A program made the translations under genes and the position numbers. A stretch of DNA of 53,413 nucleotides, taken from the NCBI RefSeq assembly GCF_004519305.1, contig NZ_SOZA01000035.1:1-53413 (forward strand), read 5' to 3'. Source of the DNA: Pseudomonas sp. RIT623 (lineage in GTDB: Bacteria; Pseudomonadota; Gammaproteobacteria; Pseudomonadales; Pseudomonadaceae). Below the pieces are notes generated by a model. It was not told the origin of the DNA, ran no database searches, and saw only the letters and a list, made by a program, of their open reading frames with translations. Positions 40,656-49,841 of this stretch are shown here, piece by piece; positions within the stretch are counted from its first letter, which is position 1; the number at the start of each line of letters is the position of its first letter.

Positions 40656-41252
40656 CTACCAGAACCACCCACCCCGAGCCAGCTCCTGCTCACAACTCCG
40701 ATACTGCGCCCCAAACACCGAAGCCCGCGCCTGCACCTTCTGCGACACGTTCTTCAGCCACGGCTTGGCGTCGTAACTACGGTTGCGGTAGCCGCCCCAG
40801 CCTTCGTGGTAATTCAGGTACTGGCCATAGGCGTCCCACTTGGACGTGCCATTCACCCGCTGGCTCTTCTGCATGTACCAGCCCATGAAGTCGAGGGCGT
40901 CGGCGAAGTCGTCGCGGGCGGCGCCCCAGCCGCCGGCTTCGCGCTTGTAGTCGGCCCAGGTCTCGTCCTTGGCCTGGGCGTAGCCGTAGGCGGTGCTGAC
41001 CCGGCCCCAGGGGATGAAGCCGAGGAAGTAATAGCGCGGCGGCAGGGCGTCGTGCTTGAACGAGGACTCCTGGTACATCATCGCCATCGGCACCTGCACC
41101 GGGGCGCCCCAGCGCGCCTGCATCTTCAACGCCGCCTCGTGCCACTTCGGCTTCTCGCGGAAGATTTCGCAGAGGTTCTCGGGGTTGGCGGGGGGCTTGG
41201 TGGCGCAGCCGGCAAGGGCCAGGAGCAGGGCTGGCAGCAAGGGCCGAAGCAT
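40656..41252 (-). CDS. SLT-domain-like lipoprotein
   Basis: 198-aa lipoprotein: MLRPLLPALLLALAGCATKP has a lipobox with Cys16. The mature part contains PMAMMYQESSFKHDALPPRY, where Glu of QESSF matches the catalytic Glu of soluble lytic transglycosylases, then STAYGYAQAKDETWADYKRE and YLNYHEGWGG, also typical of the SLT fold. It would cut or remodel peptidoglycan from the outer membrane. The frame is open to 41393; 41252 is the start that gives the signal peptide. Confidence 0.78.
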   Translation of the reverse strand: MLRPLLPALLLALAGCATKPPANPENLCEIFREKPKWHEAALKMQARWGAPVQVPMAMMYQESSFKHDALPPRYYFLGFIPWGRVSTAYGYAQAKDETWADYKREAGGWGAARDDFADALDFMGWYMQKSQRVNGTSKWDAYGQYLNYHEGWGGYRNRSYDAKPWLKNVSQKVQARASVFGAQYRSCEQELARGGWFW

Positions 41253-41415
41253 GACGGGAGTTCCTTTTGCGAACGTCGGGGGTGCTGGCGCTTTATACCG
41301 TCTTTTCAGGCGCAGATGAATCAGCGGCTGCGGCGCAGTGTGATTGTGGGCAGGTGATTTTCTGAGCTGTGGGCTTGGGTGATTACGGGTCACGAAGCGG
41401 GTTCACAACCTCGGG

Positions 41416-41466
41416 CCCCCGGGGCCGCTTCGCGGCCCTTTCGCGACACAAGGCCGCTTCTACAGG
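41416..41466. repeat. Single REP copy (GGAGCGGCC family)
   Basis: GGGGCCGCTTCGCGGCCCTT followed by TCGCGACACAAGGCCGCTTC, one degenerate REP between two minus-strand genes. Confidence 0.8.
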
Positions 41467-41482
41467 GGGCGATGCAACGCGG

Positions 41483-42265
41483 TCAGCGGGTGCTCGCCTG
41501 CTCGATCAGCAATTGCCAGTTGCGGGCTTCCTGCCAGTCGCCGGCGAAGGGCAGTTGCAGCCAGTACGGGTGCTGGCCGGCGCTTTGCAACTGAACGTGC
41601 AGGGTAAAGCTGCGCACGGTGTCGTGGGTGGTGGTCGAGGTGGAGCGGGACTTGCCGCCGCCGATCATGCCGAAATGGTTGTTGAACGCATAGACGTTGC
41701 GCCAGCCGTGCTTGGTGGTGGTCTTGGTGGTGCTGCGGGTGACGGCCTGCTCGTCCACGCGCACCTGCTTGAGCACTTGTGGCGCGTCCATCAGGGCGTG
41801 GCGCTCGCCGGTTTCCGGGGCCAGCACATACAGCACGCGGCTGTCGGGGAACACCGCCAGCATGCGCCCGCCGCGGCAAACCCAGCGATACGGCCCCAGG
41901 GCCTGGTTGGCCAGAAACGCCTTGCCTTGCTCCATGCGCGTCGCATCGAGGGCGTGGCAGGCCTTGTCCAGCGCGCGTTGGCGCGGGTACCACAGCACCG
42001 ACACCGGGTAATACAGCAGCCACAGCAGGCACCACAGCAACAGCGCATAGATCGGCCCGCCGATGTAATGGCCCTGCCACATCCACTTGAGCATCAGGTA
42101 GCCGCAGTAGGCCGTCTGCAGGCCCATGAAGGCCAGGGTGACCTGGCGCCTGCGCTGGCGCAGGCGGGCTTCGGCTTGCTGCACCTGGTCAAGGGCTTGG
42201 CTGAGCGGGGCTGGGGTGGCGGTGAGGTTGGTATCGGGGCTGGCAACGGCTTGTCGAAGGGGCAT
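41483..42265 (-). CDS. Membrane protein of unknown function
   Basis: 260-aa protein with two adjacent membrane helices after a charged N-terminus (VTLAFMGLQTAYCGYLMLKW and YALLLWCLLWLLYYPVSVLW), then a C-terminal soluble domain (WVCRGGRMLAVFPDSRVLYV, VYAFNNHFGMIGGGKSRSTS). No family recognised. ATG 42265 gives MPLRQAVASPDTNLTATP; the longer open frame overlaps the next gene. Last of four minus-strand genes running from 43083. Confidence 0.65.
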   Translation of the reverse strand: MPLRQAVASPDTNLTATPAPLSQALDQVQQAEARLRQRRRQVTLAFMGLQTAYCGYLMLKWMWQGHYIGGPIYALLLWCLLWLLYYPVSVLWYPRQRALDKACHALDATRMEQGKAFLANQALGPYRWVCRGGRMLAVFPDSRVLYVLAPETGERHALMDAPQVLKQVRVDEQAVTRSTTKTTTKHGWRNVYAFNNHFGMIGGGKSRSTSTTTHDTVRSFTLHVQLQSAGQHPYWLQLPFAGDWQEARNWQLLIEQASTR

Positions 42266-42342
42266 GGGGCATCCTGCACGTAGAGACAACGCGCCACTCT
42301 GGGCGCGGCGGGGCGGCAGTATACCTTGGCTAAAACCCTGGT

Positions 42343-42585
42343 TTATCCCTGCGAATGGAATCGCCGGCGCCTCACGAACAAGCCCACGCCCAGCGCCGTG
42401 GCAAAGACCGACAGCAGGCCCAGGTCCAGCACGAACCACCGGGTTTGGCTGAGCACCAGGCAGCCGACCGCACCGGCTACCATCAGCGCCACGCCAAGCC
42501 ACTTGCGCAGTGGGTAGGGCTTGAGCAAGCGATCCAGCAGGCCATACAGCACCAAGGCCAGCAGCGCATAAATCAATTCGGTCAC
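42343..42585 (-). CDS. 80-aa membrane protein of unknown function
   Basis: Three hydrophobic segments (LIYALLALVLYGLLDRLL, WLGVALMVAGAVGCLVL and WFVLDLGLLSVFATALGVGL) and a basic C-terminus. It lies 11 bases after the end of the 42597 ORF, probably in the same transcript. No family recognised. Confidence 0.6.
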   Translation of the reverse strand: MTELIYALLALVLYGLLDRLLKPYPLRKWLGVALMVAGAVGCLVLSQTRWFVLDLGLLSVFATALGVGLFVRRRRFHSQG

Positions 42586-42596
42586 AGGCAGCGTCC

Positions 42597-42749
42597 TCAG
42601 GGCTTGATGATCAGGGTCGAGGTGGTGTGCTGCGGGCCAATGCCGCCGTTGACCTGCGCCTCGATACTGACCAGCACGTCGCCGGCATGGTAGGTGGGCA
42701 GGATGTCATTGGCATAGGCCCGCACCCCTGCGCCCACCGGCACCCCCAC
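42597..42749 (-). CDS. 50-aa ORF, possibly the displaced C-terminus of the upstream gene
   Basis: A GTG start at 42749 gives a compact beta-like sequence GVRAYANDILPTYHAGDVLV and IEAQVNGGIGPQHTTSTLII. There is no good Shine-Dalgarno. It is in the +1 frame relative to the gene at 42751, whose stop codon sits immediately before. It could be a coupled small gene or the tail of a single frameshifted gene. Coding character is convincing; the start is not. Confidence 0.5.
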   Translation of the reverse strand: MGVPVGAGVRAYANDILPTYHAGDVLVSIEAQVNGGIGPQHTTSTLIIKP

Positions 42750-42750
42750 A

Positions 42751-43083
42751 TTAGGAGGTGGCCACGGCACTGGTGGCGGCGGCGAACGCCGAGGCGGCCA
42801 GGTTGGCGACCTTGGTGCGCTGGGCATTGAGGGTGTCGCCCTGCTGGCGGGTCAGCGGCTTGGAGATGCCGACCTTCATCACGCACGGCAAGCCTTTGGC
42901 CAACATCTTGTCGTACACCTCGACGACCTTGCTGTTGACCTCGTAGTGGGCGTTTCTCGCTTCGCCGAAATGCAGCTCGCGCAGGCGCCCGCGCTCGCTG
43001 TCGGTCAGGGTGATCTGCGAGACGTTGAAGACGATCCCGTGATTGCCCATGTATTGGAAAGTCCCTTCGAACTTCATCTGCAC
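42751..43083 (-). CDS. 110-aa protein of unknown function
   Basis: Begins MQMKFEGTFQYMGNHGIVFN and has SQITLTDSERGRLRELHFGE and VMKVGISKPLTRQQGDTLNA, a soluble mixed alpha/beta pattern, then an Ala/Thr-rich end (AASAFAAATSAVATS). It stops just before the 42597 frame. No family recognised. Divergent from the first autotransporter. Confidence 0.6.
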   Translation of the reverse strand: MQMKFEGTFQYMGNHGIVFNVSQITLTDSERGRLRELHFGEARNAHYEVNSKVVEVYDKMLAKGLPCVMKVGISKPLTRQQGDTLNAQRTKVANLAASAFAAATSAVATS

Positions 43084-43405
43084 GCATCCTTACGAGGCAA
43101 ATGGCGATTTTCCATGACGCACGGTAGGCCGGCAAATGGTGGCATCTGGCTATTCCGTTGTCTGGCCGATTTATCTTCTGGGGGCTGCGCATACCGACGG
43201 GCGCGCCTTCCCCCGAAGCGATTTTTTTGCCGCGCAATCGCGAAAAAATATAGCTATCCCTTTCGCCTGACGCCGAAGTACCCTGCGCAGTGGCGGGCGA
43301 CCGCCCCTTGCTCGATGGCCGGCGAATGCGTGGCCGGGCAAGGCCGTGACAACAGGTCGAACAGGAACGCTCGGCCCAACAACAAAAACAAGAGATGTCA
43401 TCGAC
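43084..43405. promoter_or_regulatory. Divergent intergenic region before the autotransporters
   Basis: 322 bases with an inverted repeat ATTTTTTTGCCGCG / CGCGAAAAAAT at 43221-43249 (GC bulged on one side). It lies between divergent genes, so it is more likely a regulatory site or the end of a leader than a gene terminator. No clear sigma-70 boxes seen. Confidence 0.4.
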
Positions 43406-46396
43406 ATGGATGTGAGATGTAATCAGCTCAAGACGCTGACGGCCACCCTGTGCCTGGCGTTCGCCCCCGCATTGCCGCTGACGGCTGCGGCGGCCTATCA
43501 AGAAGCCGGCCGTGCCGGCGACCCTGCCAGCTGGCGCTCGGCCGAATACCAGCAGGACTGGGGCCTGGAACGCATGCAGGCCAACCAGGCCTATGCCGCC
43601 GGCATCACTGGCGCCGGGGTTCGCATCGGCGCCCTGGACTCGGGGTTCGATGCCGCCCATCCCGAAGCCAGCCCCGGGCGTTTTCATCCCGTCACCGCCA
43701 CCGGCCAGTACCTGGACGGCACGCCGTTCACGGTGTCCGGGGTGCTCAATGGCGCCAATGACAGCCATGGCACCCATGTCACCGGCACCATGGGCGCGGC
43801 GCGCGATGGCGTGGGCATGCATGGCGTGGCCTTCGATGCCCAGGTGTATGTGGGCAACACCAACAAGAACGACAAGTTCCTGTTCGGCACCGACCCGGAT
43901 CCGCGCTACTTCAAGGCGGCCTATGACGCCCTGGTGGATGCCGGCGCGCGGGCCATCAACAACAGCTGGGGCAGCCAGCCCAAGGATGTCAGCTACCAGA
44001 CCCTCGAGGGCCTGCGCGCGGCCTACGCCCAGCATTACCAGCAAAACACCTGGCTTGACGCTGCGGGCGACGTGGCGCGGCGGGGTGTGATCAATGTGTT
44101 CAGTGCCGGCAACAGCGGCTATGCCAATGCCAGCGTGCGCTCGGCGCTGCCGTACTTCCAGCCGGAGCTGGAAGGCCACTGGCTGGCGGTGTCGGGCCTG
44201 GACAAGAACAACCAGCAAAAATACAACCAGTGCGGCATCGCCAAGTACTGGTGCCTGGCTACCCCTGGCGCGGCGATCACCAGTACCGTGCCCGGTGGCG
44301 GCTACGCCACCTACAACGGTACCTCGATGGCCTCGCCCCATGCCACCGGGGCACTGGCCCTGGTCATGCAGCGTTACCCCTACCTGAACAACCAGCAGGC
44401 CCTGGAGGTGCTGCTGACCACCGCGCGCCAGCTCGATGGCTCGCCCACCCAGGGGCCCAGCGAGCGAGTGGGCTGGGGTGTTCCGGACCTTGGCCGGGCG
44501 TTGCACGGCCCGGGGCAACTGCTGGGCGAGTTCAACGTCAACCTGGGGCGTGGGCAGGGCGATAGCTGGAGCAACGGCATCTCCGACCAGGCCCTGGCGC
44601 AGCGCCAGGCCGAGGACGCCGCCGAGCGCCAGGCCTGGCAGCAGACCCTCAAGGATCGTGGCTGGGAGCAGGGCCTGGGCGTGGGGGCCAGCCAGCAGGA
44701 TCGCAGCGACTATGCGTTGGGCATGGCCCGCGACGCGGCGGCCGCGCAGCGGGTCTACCAGGGCAGCCTGGTCAAGGCCGGGGCTGGCTGGCTGGAGCTG
44801 TCCGGCGACAGCAGCTACCGCGGGCCGACCCGGGTCGACGGCGGCTTGCTGGTGGTCAATGGCAGCCTGCAATCGGCGGTGACGGTCAACGCCGCGGGCA
44901 CCCTGGGCGGCAGCGGGCGGGTCGCGGCCCTGACCGCCAGCGCCGGCGGCGTGGTGGCCCCGGGCAATTCCATCGGCACCCTGAATGTCGCCGGCAACCT
45001 GGACTTGCAGCCGGGCTCGACCTATCGGGTGGAACTCTCGCCCACGGCCAGCGATCGCCTGCTGGTGGGTGGCCAGGCCCGTGTCGCTGGCGCCAACCTG
45101 AGCCTGGCCCCCGAGGCGCGGCCGAACCTGCTGGCTGGTGGCCCGGTCGCCAGCCTGGTGGGGCAGCAGTTCGACATCCTGCAGGCGGCGGGTGGCGTCG
45201 ATGGGCGCTTCGCCCAGGTGCAGCCCGACTACCTGTTCCTGGGGGCCGTGCTCGACTATTCGGCCAATGGCGTGCAACTGGATGTGACCCGCAGCGCGGC
45301 GACCTTCGACAGTGTCGGTGCCACGGCCAACCAGCGCGCCAGCGGTGGTGCCGTGGAGCGCTTGGGGCCGGGCAACCCGGTGTACGAAAGCCTGCTGCTG
45401 TCGACCTCGGTGGCCCAGGCCCAGGACGGCCTGCGCCAGTTGGCCGGGGAGATCTACCCGGCACTGGACTCGATGCTGCTCAGCCAGGGCGCGGTGCTGC
45501 GTGATGCCTTGGGCGAGCGTGTGCAAGCGGATGCCTTGCAAGCCAACACTGCCTCGAGCGAGGCGGGGGCGTCGCAGCTGTGGCTCAAGGGCCTGGGCAG
45601 TTGGGGGCGCATCGAGGGCGTGCAGGGCACCGAGTCCTACACCAGCTCCCTCGGCGGCCTGCTGCTGGGCCTGGACCGTGACTTCGACGCGCAGACTCGC
45701 GCCGGCCTGGCCGCCGGCTACAGCGACAGCTCCCTGGGCATGGGTGGCAGCCACTCGCGGGCCACGGTCGACAGCTACCACCTGGGCGGCTATGTGCGTC
45801 ACGACATCGACCAACTGCGCCTGAGCCTGGGCGGCAGCTACAGCTGGCACCGTGCCGACGTGCGCCGCGACCTGGCCTATGCCGAGGTCTCCGGCCGCCA
45901 GCGCGCGCGGCTCGATGCGCGCAGCCAGCAGCTGTTCGCCGAGGCGGCCTATCGTCTGGGGTCGTCGGCGCTGCAACTGGAGCCCTTCGCCAACCTGACC
46001 TACCAGCACCTGCAGCGCGACAGCTTCGATGAAAAGGGCGACGCCGCGGCGCTGCATGCCGGCGATGAACAGCGCGATGCCTGGCTCAGCACCTTGGGCC
46101 TGCGTGGCCGTCAGCAATGGCAGCTGGGCCCGCAACAAGACCTGCAACTGGCGGCCAGCCTGGGCTGGCAGCACCGCCTGAGTGGTACCCAGGACAGCGA
46201 GCACCTGGCCTTCGCCGGCAGCGACCAGGCATTTCCGGTGCACACCGCGCCGGCCTTGCGCGACGCCGCGCTGGTGGGCTTGCAGGCACGCCTGGGCTTG
46301 GCCCGCGACCTGGACCTGAGCCTGGACTATCAGGGGCGCCTGGCCAGCCGTGAACAACAGCATGGCGCAGGGCTGAGCCTGCAATGGCGCTTCTGA
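43406..46396 (+). CDS. Subtilisin-type autotransporter serine protease 1
   Basis: 996-aa type Va autotransporter. A signal peptide (LTATLCLAFAPALPLTAAAA) precedes an S8 protease domain with catalytic Asp78 (GALDSGFD), His121 (DSHGTHVTGT) and Ser307 (NGTSMASPHATG). The passenger continues with a beta-helix repeat (GGLLVVNGSLQSAVTVNAAG). From about residue 715 an autotransporter beta-barrel follows (LWLKGLGSWGRIEG, GLAAGYSDSSLGMGG), ending LSLQWRF with the terminal aromatic residue needed for BAM. It resembles EprS of P. aeruginosa in size and plan. Start ATG 43406 is chosen over 43346. Confidence 0.9.
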   Translation: MDVRCNQLKTLTATLCLAFAPALPLTAAAAYQEAGRAGDPASWRSAEYQQDWGLERMQANQAYAAGITGAGVRIGALDSGFDAAHPEASPGRFHPVTATGQYLDGTPFTVSGVLNGANDSHGTHVTGTMGAARDGVGMHGVAFDAQVYVGNTNKNDKFLFGTDPDPRYFKAAYDALVDAGARAINNSWGSQPKDVSYQTLEGLRAAYAQHYQQNTWLDAAGDVARRGVINVFSAGNSGYANASVRSALPYFQPELEGHWLAVSGLDKNNQQKYNQCGIAKYWCLATPGAAITSTVPGGGYATYNGTSMASPHATGALALVMQRYPYLNNQQALEVLLTTARQLDGSPTQGPSERVGWGVPDLGRALHGPGQLLGEFNVNLGRGQGDSWSNGISDQALAQRQAEDAAERQAWQQTLKDRGWEQGLGVGASQQDRSDYALGMARDAAAAQRVYQGSLVKAGAGWLELSGDSSYRGPTRVDGGLLVVNGSLQSAVTVNAAGTLGGSGRVAALTASAGGVVAPGNSIGTLNVAGNLDLQPGSTYRVELSPTASDRLLVGGQARVAGANLSLAPEARPNLLAGGPVASLVGQQFDILQAAGGVDGRFAQVQPDYLFLGAVLDYSANGVQLDVTRSAATFDSVGATANQRASGGAVERLGPGNPVYESLLLSTSVAQAQDGLRQLAGEIYPALDSMLLSQGAVLRDALGERVQADALQANTASSEAGASQLWLKGLGSWGRIEGVQGTESYTSSLGGLLLGLDRDFDAQTRAGLAAGYSDSSLGMGGSHSRATVDSYHLGGYVRHDIDQLRLSLGGSYSWHRADVRRDLAYAEVSGRQRARLDARSQQLFAEAAYRLGSSALQLEPFANLTYQHLQRDSFDEKGDAAALHAGDEQRDAWLSTLGLRGRQQWQLGPQQDLQLAASLGWQHRLSGTQDSEHLAFAGSDQAFPVHTAPALRDAALVGLQARLGLARDLDLSLDYQGRLASREQQHGAGLSLQWRF

Positions 46397-46467
46397 GGCG
46401 TCGCGCGCCTGGCAAGACGGAGTTCGACCAACGCAGTTTTCCATCCATGCAGCTAAGGAAGGTTGTA

Positions 46468-49400
46468 GTGAAGCAAATCAGAAAGGATGACGGTGCACGT
46501 GGGCAGGGCGGGGCGCTGGTCCCACTGGGGTGGGCGTTGCTGGGTTCGGCGGCGTTGCTGGGCACGGCCCAGGCGGCGCCCTATGTCGAGAGCGGGCGCC
46601 TGGGGGATGCCAGCAGCTGGCGCAGCAGCGAGTTCAAGGCCGACTGGGGGCTGGGGGCGATCAACGCCGACAGCGCCTATGCCGCCGGCTACAGCGGCAA
46701 GGGCGTGAAGCTTGGGATCTTCGACCAGCCGGTCTACGCCCCGCACCCCGAGTTCGCCGGCAAGGACAAGATCGTCACCTTGGTCACCAGCGGCACTCGC
46801 CAGTACACCGACCCCTACATCAAGGTAAACGCCGGCGATGCCTTTCGCTATGACGGCAGCCCGTCGGTGGGCTCCGATGGCAAGCTCGGCTCCCATGGCA
46901 CCCACGTCGGCGGCATCGCCGCCGGCAACCGTGATGGCGTCGAGATGCATGGCGTGGCCTTCGCCGCGCAGATCATCAGCGCCGACAACGGCGACCCCGG
47001 CCCCGAGGACGGCATCGTCCTGGGCAACGATGGCGCGGTGTACAAGGCCGGCTGGGACAGCCTGGTGAACAGCGGCGCGCGGATCATCAACAACAGCTGG
47101 GGCATCGGCATCACCGATCGCTTCGCCAAGGGCGGGCGCAATCCGGACTTCCCGCATTTCACCCTGGACGATGCCCGGGCGCAGTTCGCGCAGATCCAGC
47201 CGCTACTGGGCACCATGCCCGGCGGCGCCTATGACGGCGCCATCGCCGCTGCCCGCAGCGGCGTGCTGACCATCTTCGCCGCCGGCAACGACTACAACCT
47301 GAACAACCCCGATGCGATTGCCGGGCTGGGCTATTTCGTCCCGGAGATCGCCCCCAACTGGATGACCGTGGCGGCGTTGCAGCAAAACCCCGACACCAGC
47401 AGCGCCAACCCTTACGTCATCAGCACCTTCTCGTCTCGTTGCGGCTATACCGCAAGCTTCTGCGTCTCGGCCCCCGGCACGCGCATCTACAGCGCGGTGA
47501 TTGGCGGCACCAGCCTGGCCGACCTGACCCAGGGCTACGCCAACAAGAACGGCACCTCCATGGCCGCGCCCCATGCCGCGGGCGCGGCGGCGGTGCTGAT
47601 GGAGCGCTTCCCGTACATGAGCGGCGCGCAGATCGCCAGCGTGCTGCGCACCACCGCCACCGACATGGGCGCGCCGGGCATCGATGCCTTGTACGGCTGG
47701 GGCATGATCAACCTCGACAAAGGTATCCGTGGCCCGGCGATGCTGGTCACCGAGCAGGACATCCCCGAGGAATTGCGCATCGCCGGTGGCTACGGCCCGA
47801 GCCAGTTCGTGGCTGATTTGCCGGGTATCGGCGCGCTGGTGGACGCCGGCAGGCCCACTGAGCGGCGTTGCAACGGCCTGAGCTGCGGGCTCGACCTGTG
47901 GAGCAACGACATTTCCGGCCATGGCGGCTTGACCAAGCAGGGCATCGGCACCCTGGTGCTCAGCGGCAACAACACCTACTCCGGCCCGACCCTGGTCAAC
48001 CAGGGGCGGCTGGCGGTCAATGGTTCGCTGCAATCGACGGTGACGGTCAACGACGGCGGCGTGCTCGGCGGCAATGGCCGGATCGGCGCGCTGGTGGTCA
48101 GCCGTGGCGGCGTGGTGGCGCCAGGCAATTCCATCGGCACCTTGCGCGTCAGTAACGACGTGACCTTCCAGCCGGGCTCGACCTATGCGGTGGAGGTGGA
48201 CAGCACCGGCAGCGACCGCCTGGTCAGCGACGGCACGCTGGCCGTGGGCGGCGCCAACCTGGCCCTGGACCTGCAGAACCCCGGGGTTTCGCTGCAATCG
48301 CAGCAGGCCACCAGTCTGGTGGGGCGGCAGTTCGACATCCTCAGTGCCGCGGGCGGCGTGCAGGGCAGTTTCGCCGCCGTGCAAGCCAACGCCTTGTTCC
48401 TTGGCGGTGGCTTGGCCTACAGCGCCAATGGGGTGCAACTGGCGGTGCAGCGTAACGCCACGTCCTTCGCCAGTGTCGGCTTGACCGCCAACCAGCGTTC
48501 GCTGGCCGCGGCGGCCGATCGCCTTGGCGCGGGCAACCCGGTCTACGAGAGCCTGCTGCTGTCGGCCGATGCTGCCAGCGCCCAGCAGGCGTTCGATCAG
48601 TTGTCCGGGGAAATCCACCCAGCGGTGGGCAACCTGCTGCTCAACGACAGCCGCCAGGTGCGTGATGCCGTGGTCGAGCGCACCCGCCAGCAGCGCCTGG
48701 ACGGCCAGGACAACGGCCTGTGGATCAAGGCCCTGGGCGCCTGGGGCAAGGCCGAGGGTGATTCCGGCCGGGCCCGCTACAGCAGTTCCATCGGTGGCAT
48801 GCTGCTGGGTATCGACGGGCAGATCAGCGAGGACACCCGCATCGGCGTCTTCACCGGCTACAGCGACAGTTCGCTGAGCATGGGCGATGATCGTCACTCC
48901 TCGGCCAGCGTCGACAGCTACCACCTGGGCGCCTATGCCGGCAAGGAGCTGGAGCAAATGCGCTTGAGCGCGGGCGTCAACCACAGCTGGCACCGCATCG
49001 AGACCAAGCGCGAGTTGCACTACAACGAGGTCAGCGATCGCCAGAAGAGCAAGCGCGATGCGCAGAGCACCCAGGTGTTCGGCGAGGCGGCCTGGAAGCT
49101 CGACCTGCCCAGCGTGGCGCTGGAGCCGTTCGCCAACCTGGCCTATGTGCACATCGCCAGCGATAGCTTCACCGAGCACGGCGGCGCCGCCGCGCTCAAG
49201 GGCGGCGAGGACAACCGCGATGCCTGGCTCTCGACCCTGGGCATGCGCGCCGGCAAGCAGTTGCAATTGTCCAGCGGCCAGGCGGTTGAGCTGTCCGCCA
49301 CCCTGGGCTGGCAGCACAACCTGAGCTCGACCGGGGCCGACCAGCACCTGGCCTTTGCCGGGCAGGGCGACACCTACAAGGTCCAGGCGCTGTCGCTGGA

Positions 49401-49539
49401 CCGCGACGCGGCGGTGGTTGGCGCCCGGGCGGGCATCGCCCTGAGCCGCGAGGCCCGGGTCAACCTGGACTACAACGGTCTGCTGGGCAGCCGCGACAAG
49501 AGCCACGGGGTCGGCCTGACCCTGGATTGGGCGTTCTAA
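46468..49539 (+). CDS. Subtilisin-type autotransporter serine protease 2
   Basis: 1023-aa paralogue of the preceding gene. GTG 46468 is chosen because AAGGAAGG (46455-46462) is correctly spaced; an upstream ATG at 46447 is possible. Signal sequence PLGWALLGSAALLGTAQA, then an S8 domain with Asp86 (LGIFDQPVY), His143 (GSHGTHVGGI) and Ser364 (NGTSMAAPHAAG). The passenger repeat GRLAVNGSLQSTVTVNDGG and the barrel (LWIKALGAWGKAEG, GVFTGYSDSSLSMGDD) match those of the first protein, ending LTLDWAF. The tandem arrangement points to duplication. Confidence 0.9.
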   Translation: MKQIRKDDGARGQGGALVPLGWALLGSAALLGTAQAAPYVESGRLGDASSWRSSEFKADWGLGAINADSAYAAGYSGKGVKLGIFDQPVYAPHPEFAGKDKIVTLVTSGTRQYTDPYIKVNAGDAFRYDGSPSVGSDGKLGSHGTHVGGIAAGNRDGVEMHGVAFAAQIISADNGDPGPEDGIVLGNDGAVYKAGWDSLVNSGARIINNSWGIGITDRFAKGGRNPDFPHFTLDDARAQFAQIQPLLGTMPGGAYDGAIAAARSGVLTIFAAGNDYNLNNPDAIAGLGYFVPEIAPNWMTVAALQQNPDTSSANPYVISTFSSRCGYTASFCVSAPGTRIYSAVIGGTSLADLTQGYANKNGTSMAAPHAAGAAAVLMERFPYMSGAQIASVLRTTATDMGAPGIDALYGWGMINLDKGIRGPAMLVTEQDIPEELRIAGGYGPSQFVADLPGIGALVDAGRPTERRCNGLSCGLDLWSNDISGHGGLTKQGIGTLVLSGNNTYSGPTLVNQGRLAVNGSLQSTVTVNDGGVLGGNGRIGALVVSRGGVVAPGNSIGTLRVSNDVTFQPGSTYAVEVDSTGSDRLVSDGTLAVGGANLALDLQNPGVSLQSQQATSLVGRQFDILSAAGGVQGSFAAVQANALFLGGGLAYSANGVQLAVQRNATSFASVGLTANQRSLAAAADRLGAGNPVYESLLLSADAASAQQAFDQLSGEIHPAVGNLLLNDSRQVRDAVVERTRQQRLDGQDNGLWIKALGAWGKAEGDSGRARYSSSIGGMLLGIDGQISEDTRIGVFTGYSDSSLSMGDDRHSSASVDSYHLGAYAGKELEQMRLSAGVNHSWHRIETKRELHYNEVSDRQKSKRDAQSTQVFGEAAWKLDLPSVALEPFANLAYVHIASDSFTEHGGAAALKGGEDNRDAWLSTLGMRAGKQLQLSSGQAVELSATLGWQHNLSSTGADQHLAFAGQGDTYKVQALSLDRDAAVVGARAGIALSREARVNLDYNGLLGSRDKSHGVGLTLDWAF

Positions 49540-49598
49540 GCCCCGGCTGCGCAAGACCTTGCAGCGGCCCCGGTGATCGATCGAATGCCACCGATCAC

Positions 49599-49640
49599 TG
49601 GGGCTGCGTTGCAGCCCTTTCGCGACACAAGGCCGCTCCA
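49599..49640. repeat. Single REP copy (truncated)
   Basis: GGGGCTGCGTTGCAGCCCTT, then TCGCGACACAAGGCCGCTCC, ending earlier than other copies. The rest of 49540-49841 shows nothing else recognisable. Confidence 0.75.
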
Positions 49641-49841
49641 CGCACGCCAAGGACGTGTGACGCCTTTGTACGCAAAATCCGCGCTCTTCCGGCCCATATC
49701 GCGTATGGTGTCAGCCAGATCTCCTTGGAAACACCCGGCCTGCCCCTCACGTCGAGCGCGGGCGCGCCTCGACCATTCTCACCCGCAGCATGGACCGCTC
49801 GGCACTGCTCAGCACAACGTTGCACGACATCGGGATAGGTA

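Noticed and set aside
42611..46444. 1277-codon minus-strand open frame
   Set aside because: Runs across the first autotransporter and the small genes at 42597-43083; low-complexity Ala/Gln/Arg/Gly content is typical of GC-rich antisense frames.
47203..49650. 815-codon minus-strand open frame
   Set aside because: Antisense shadow of the second autotransporter, with no recognisable domain.
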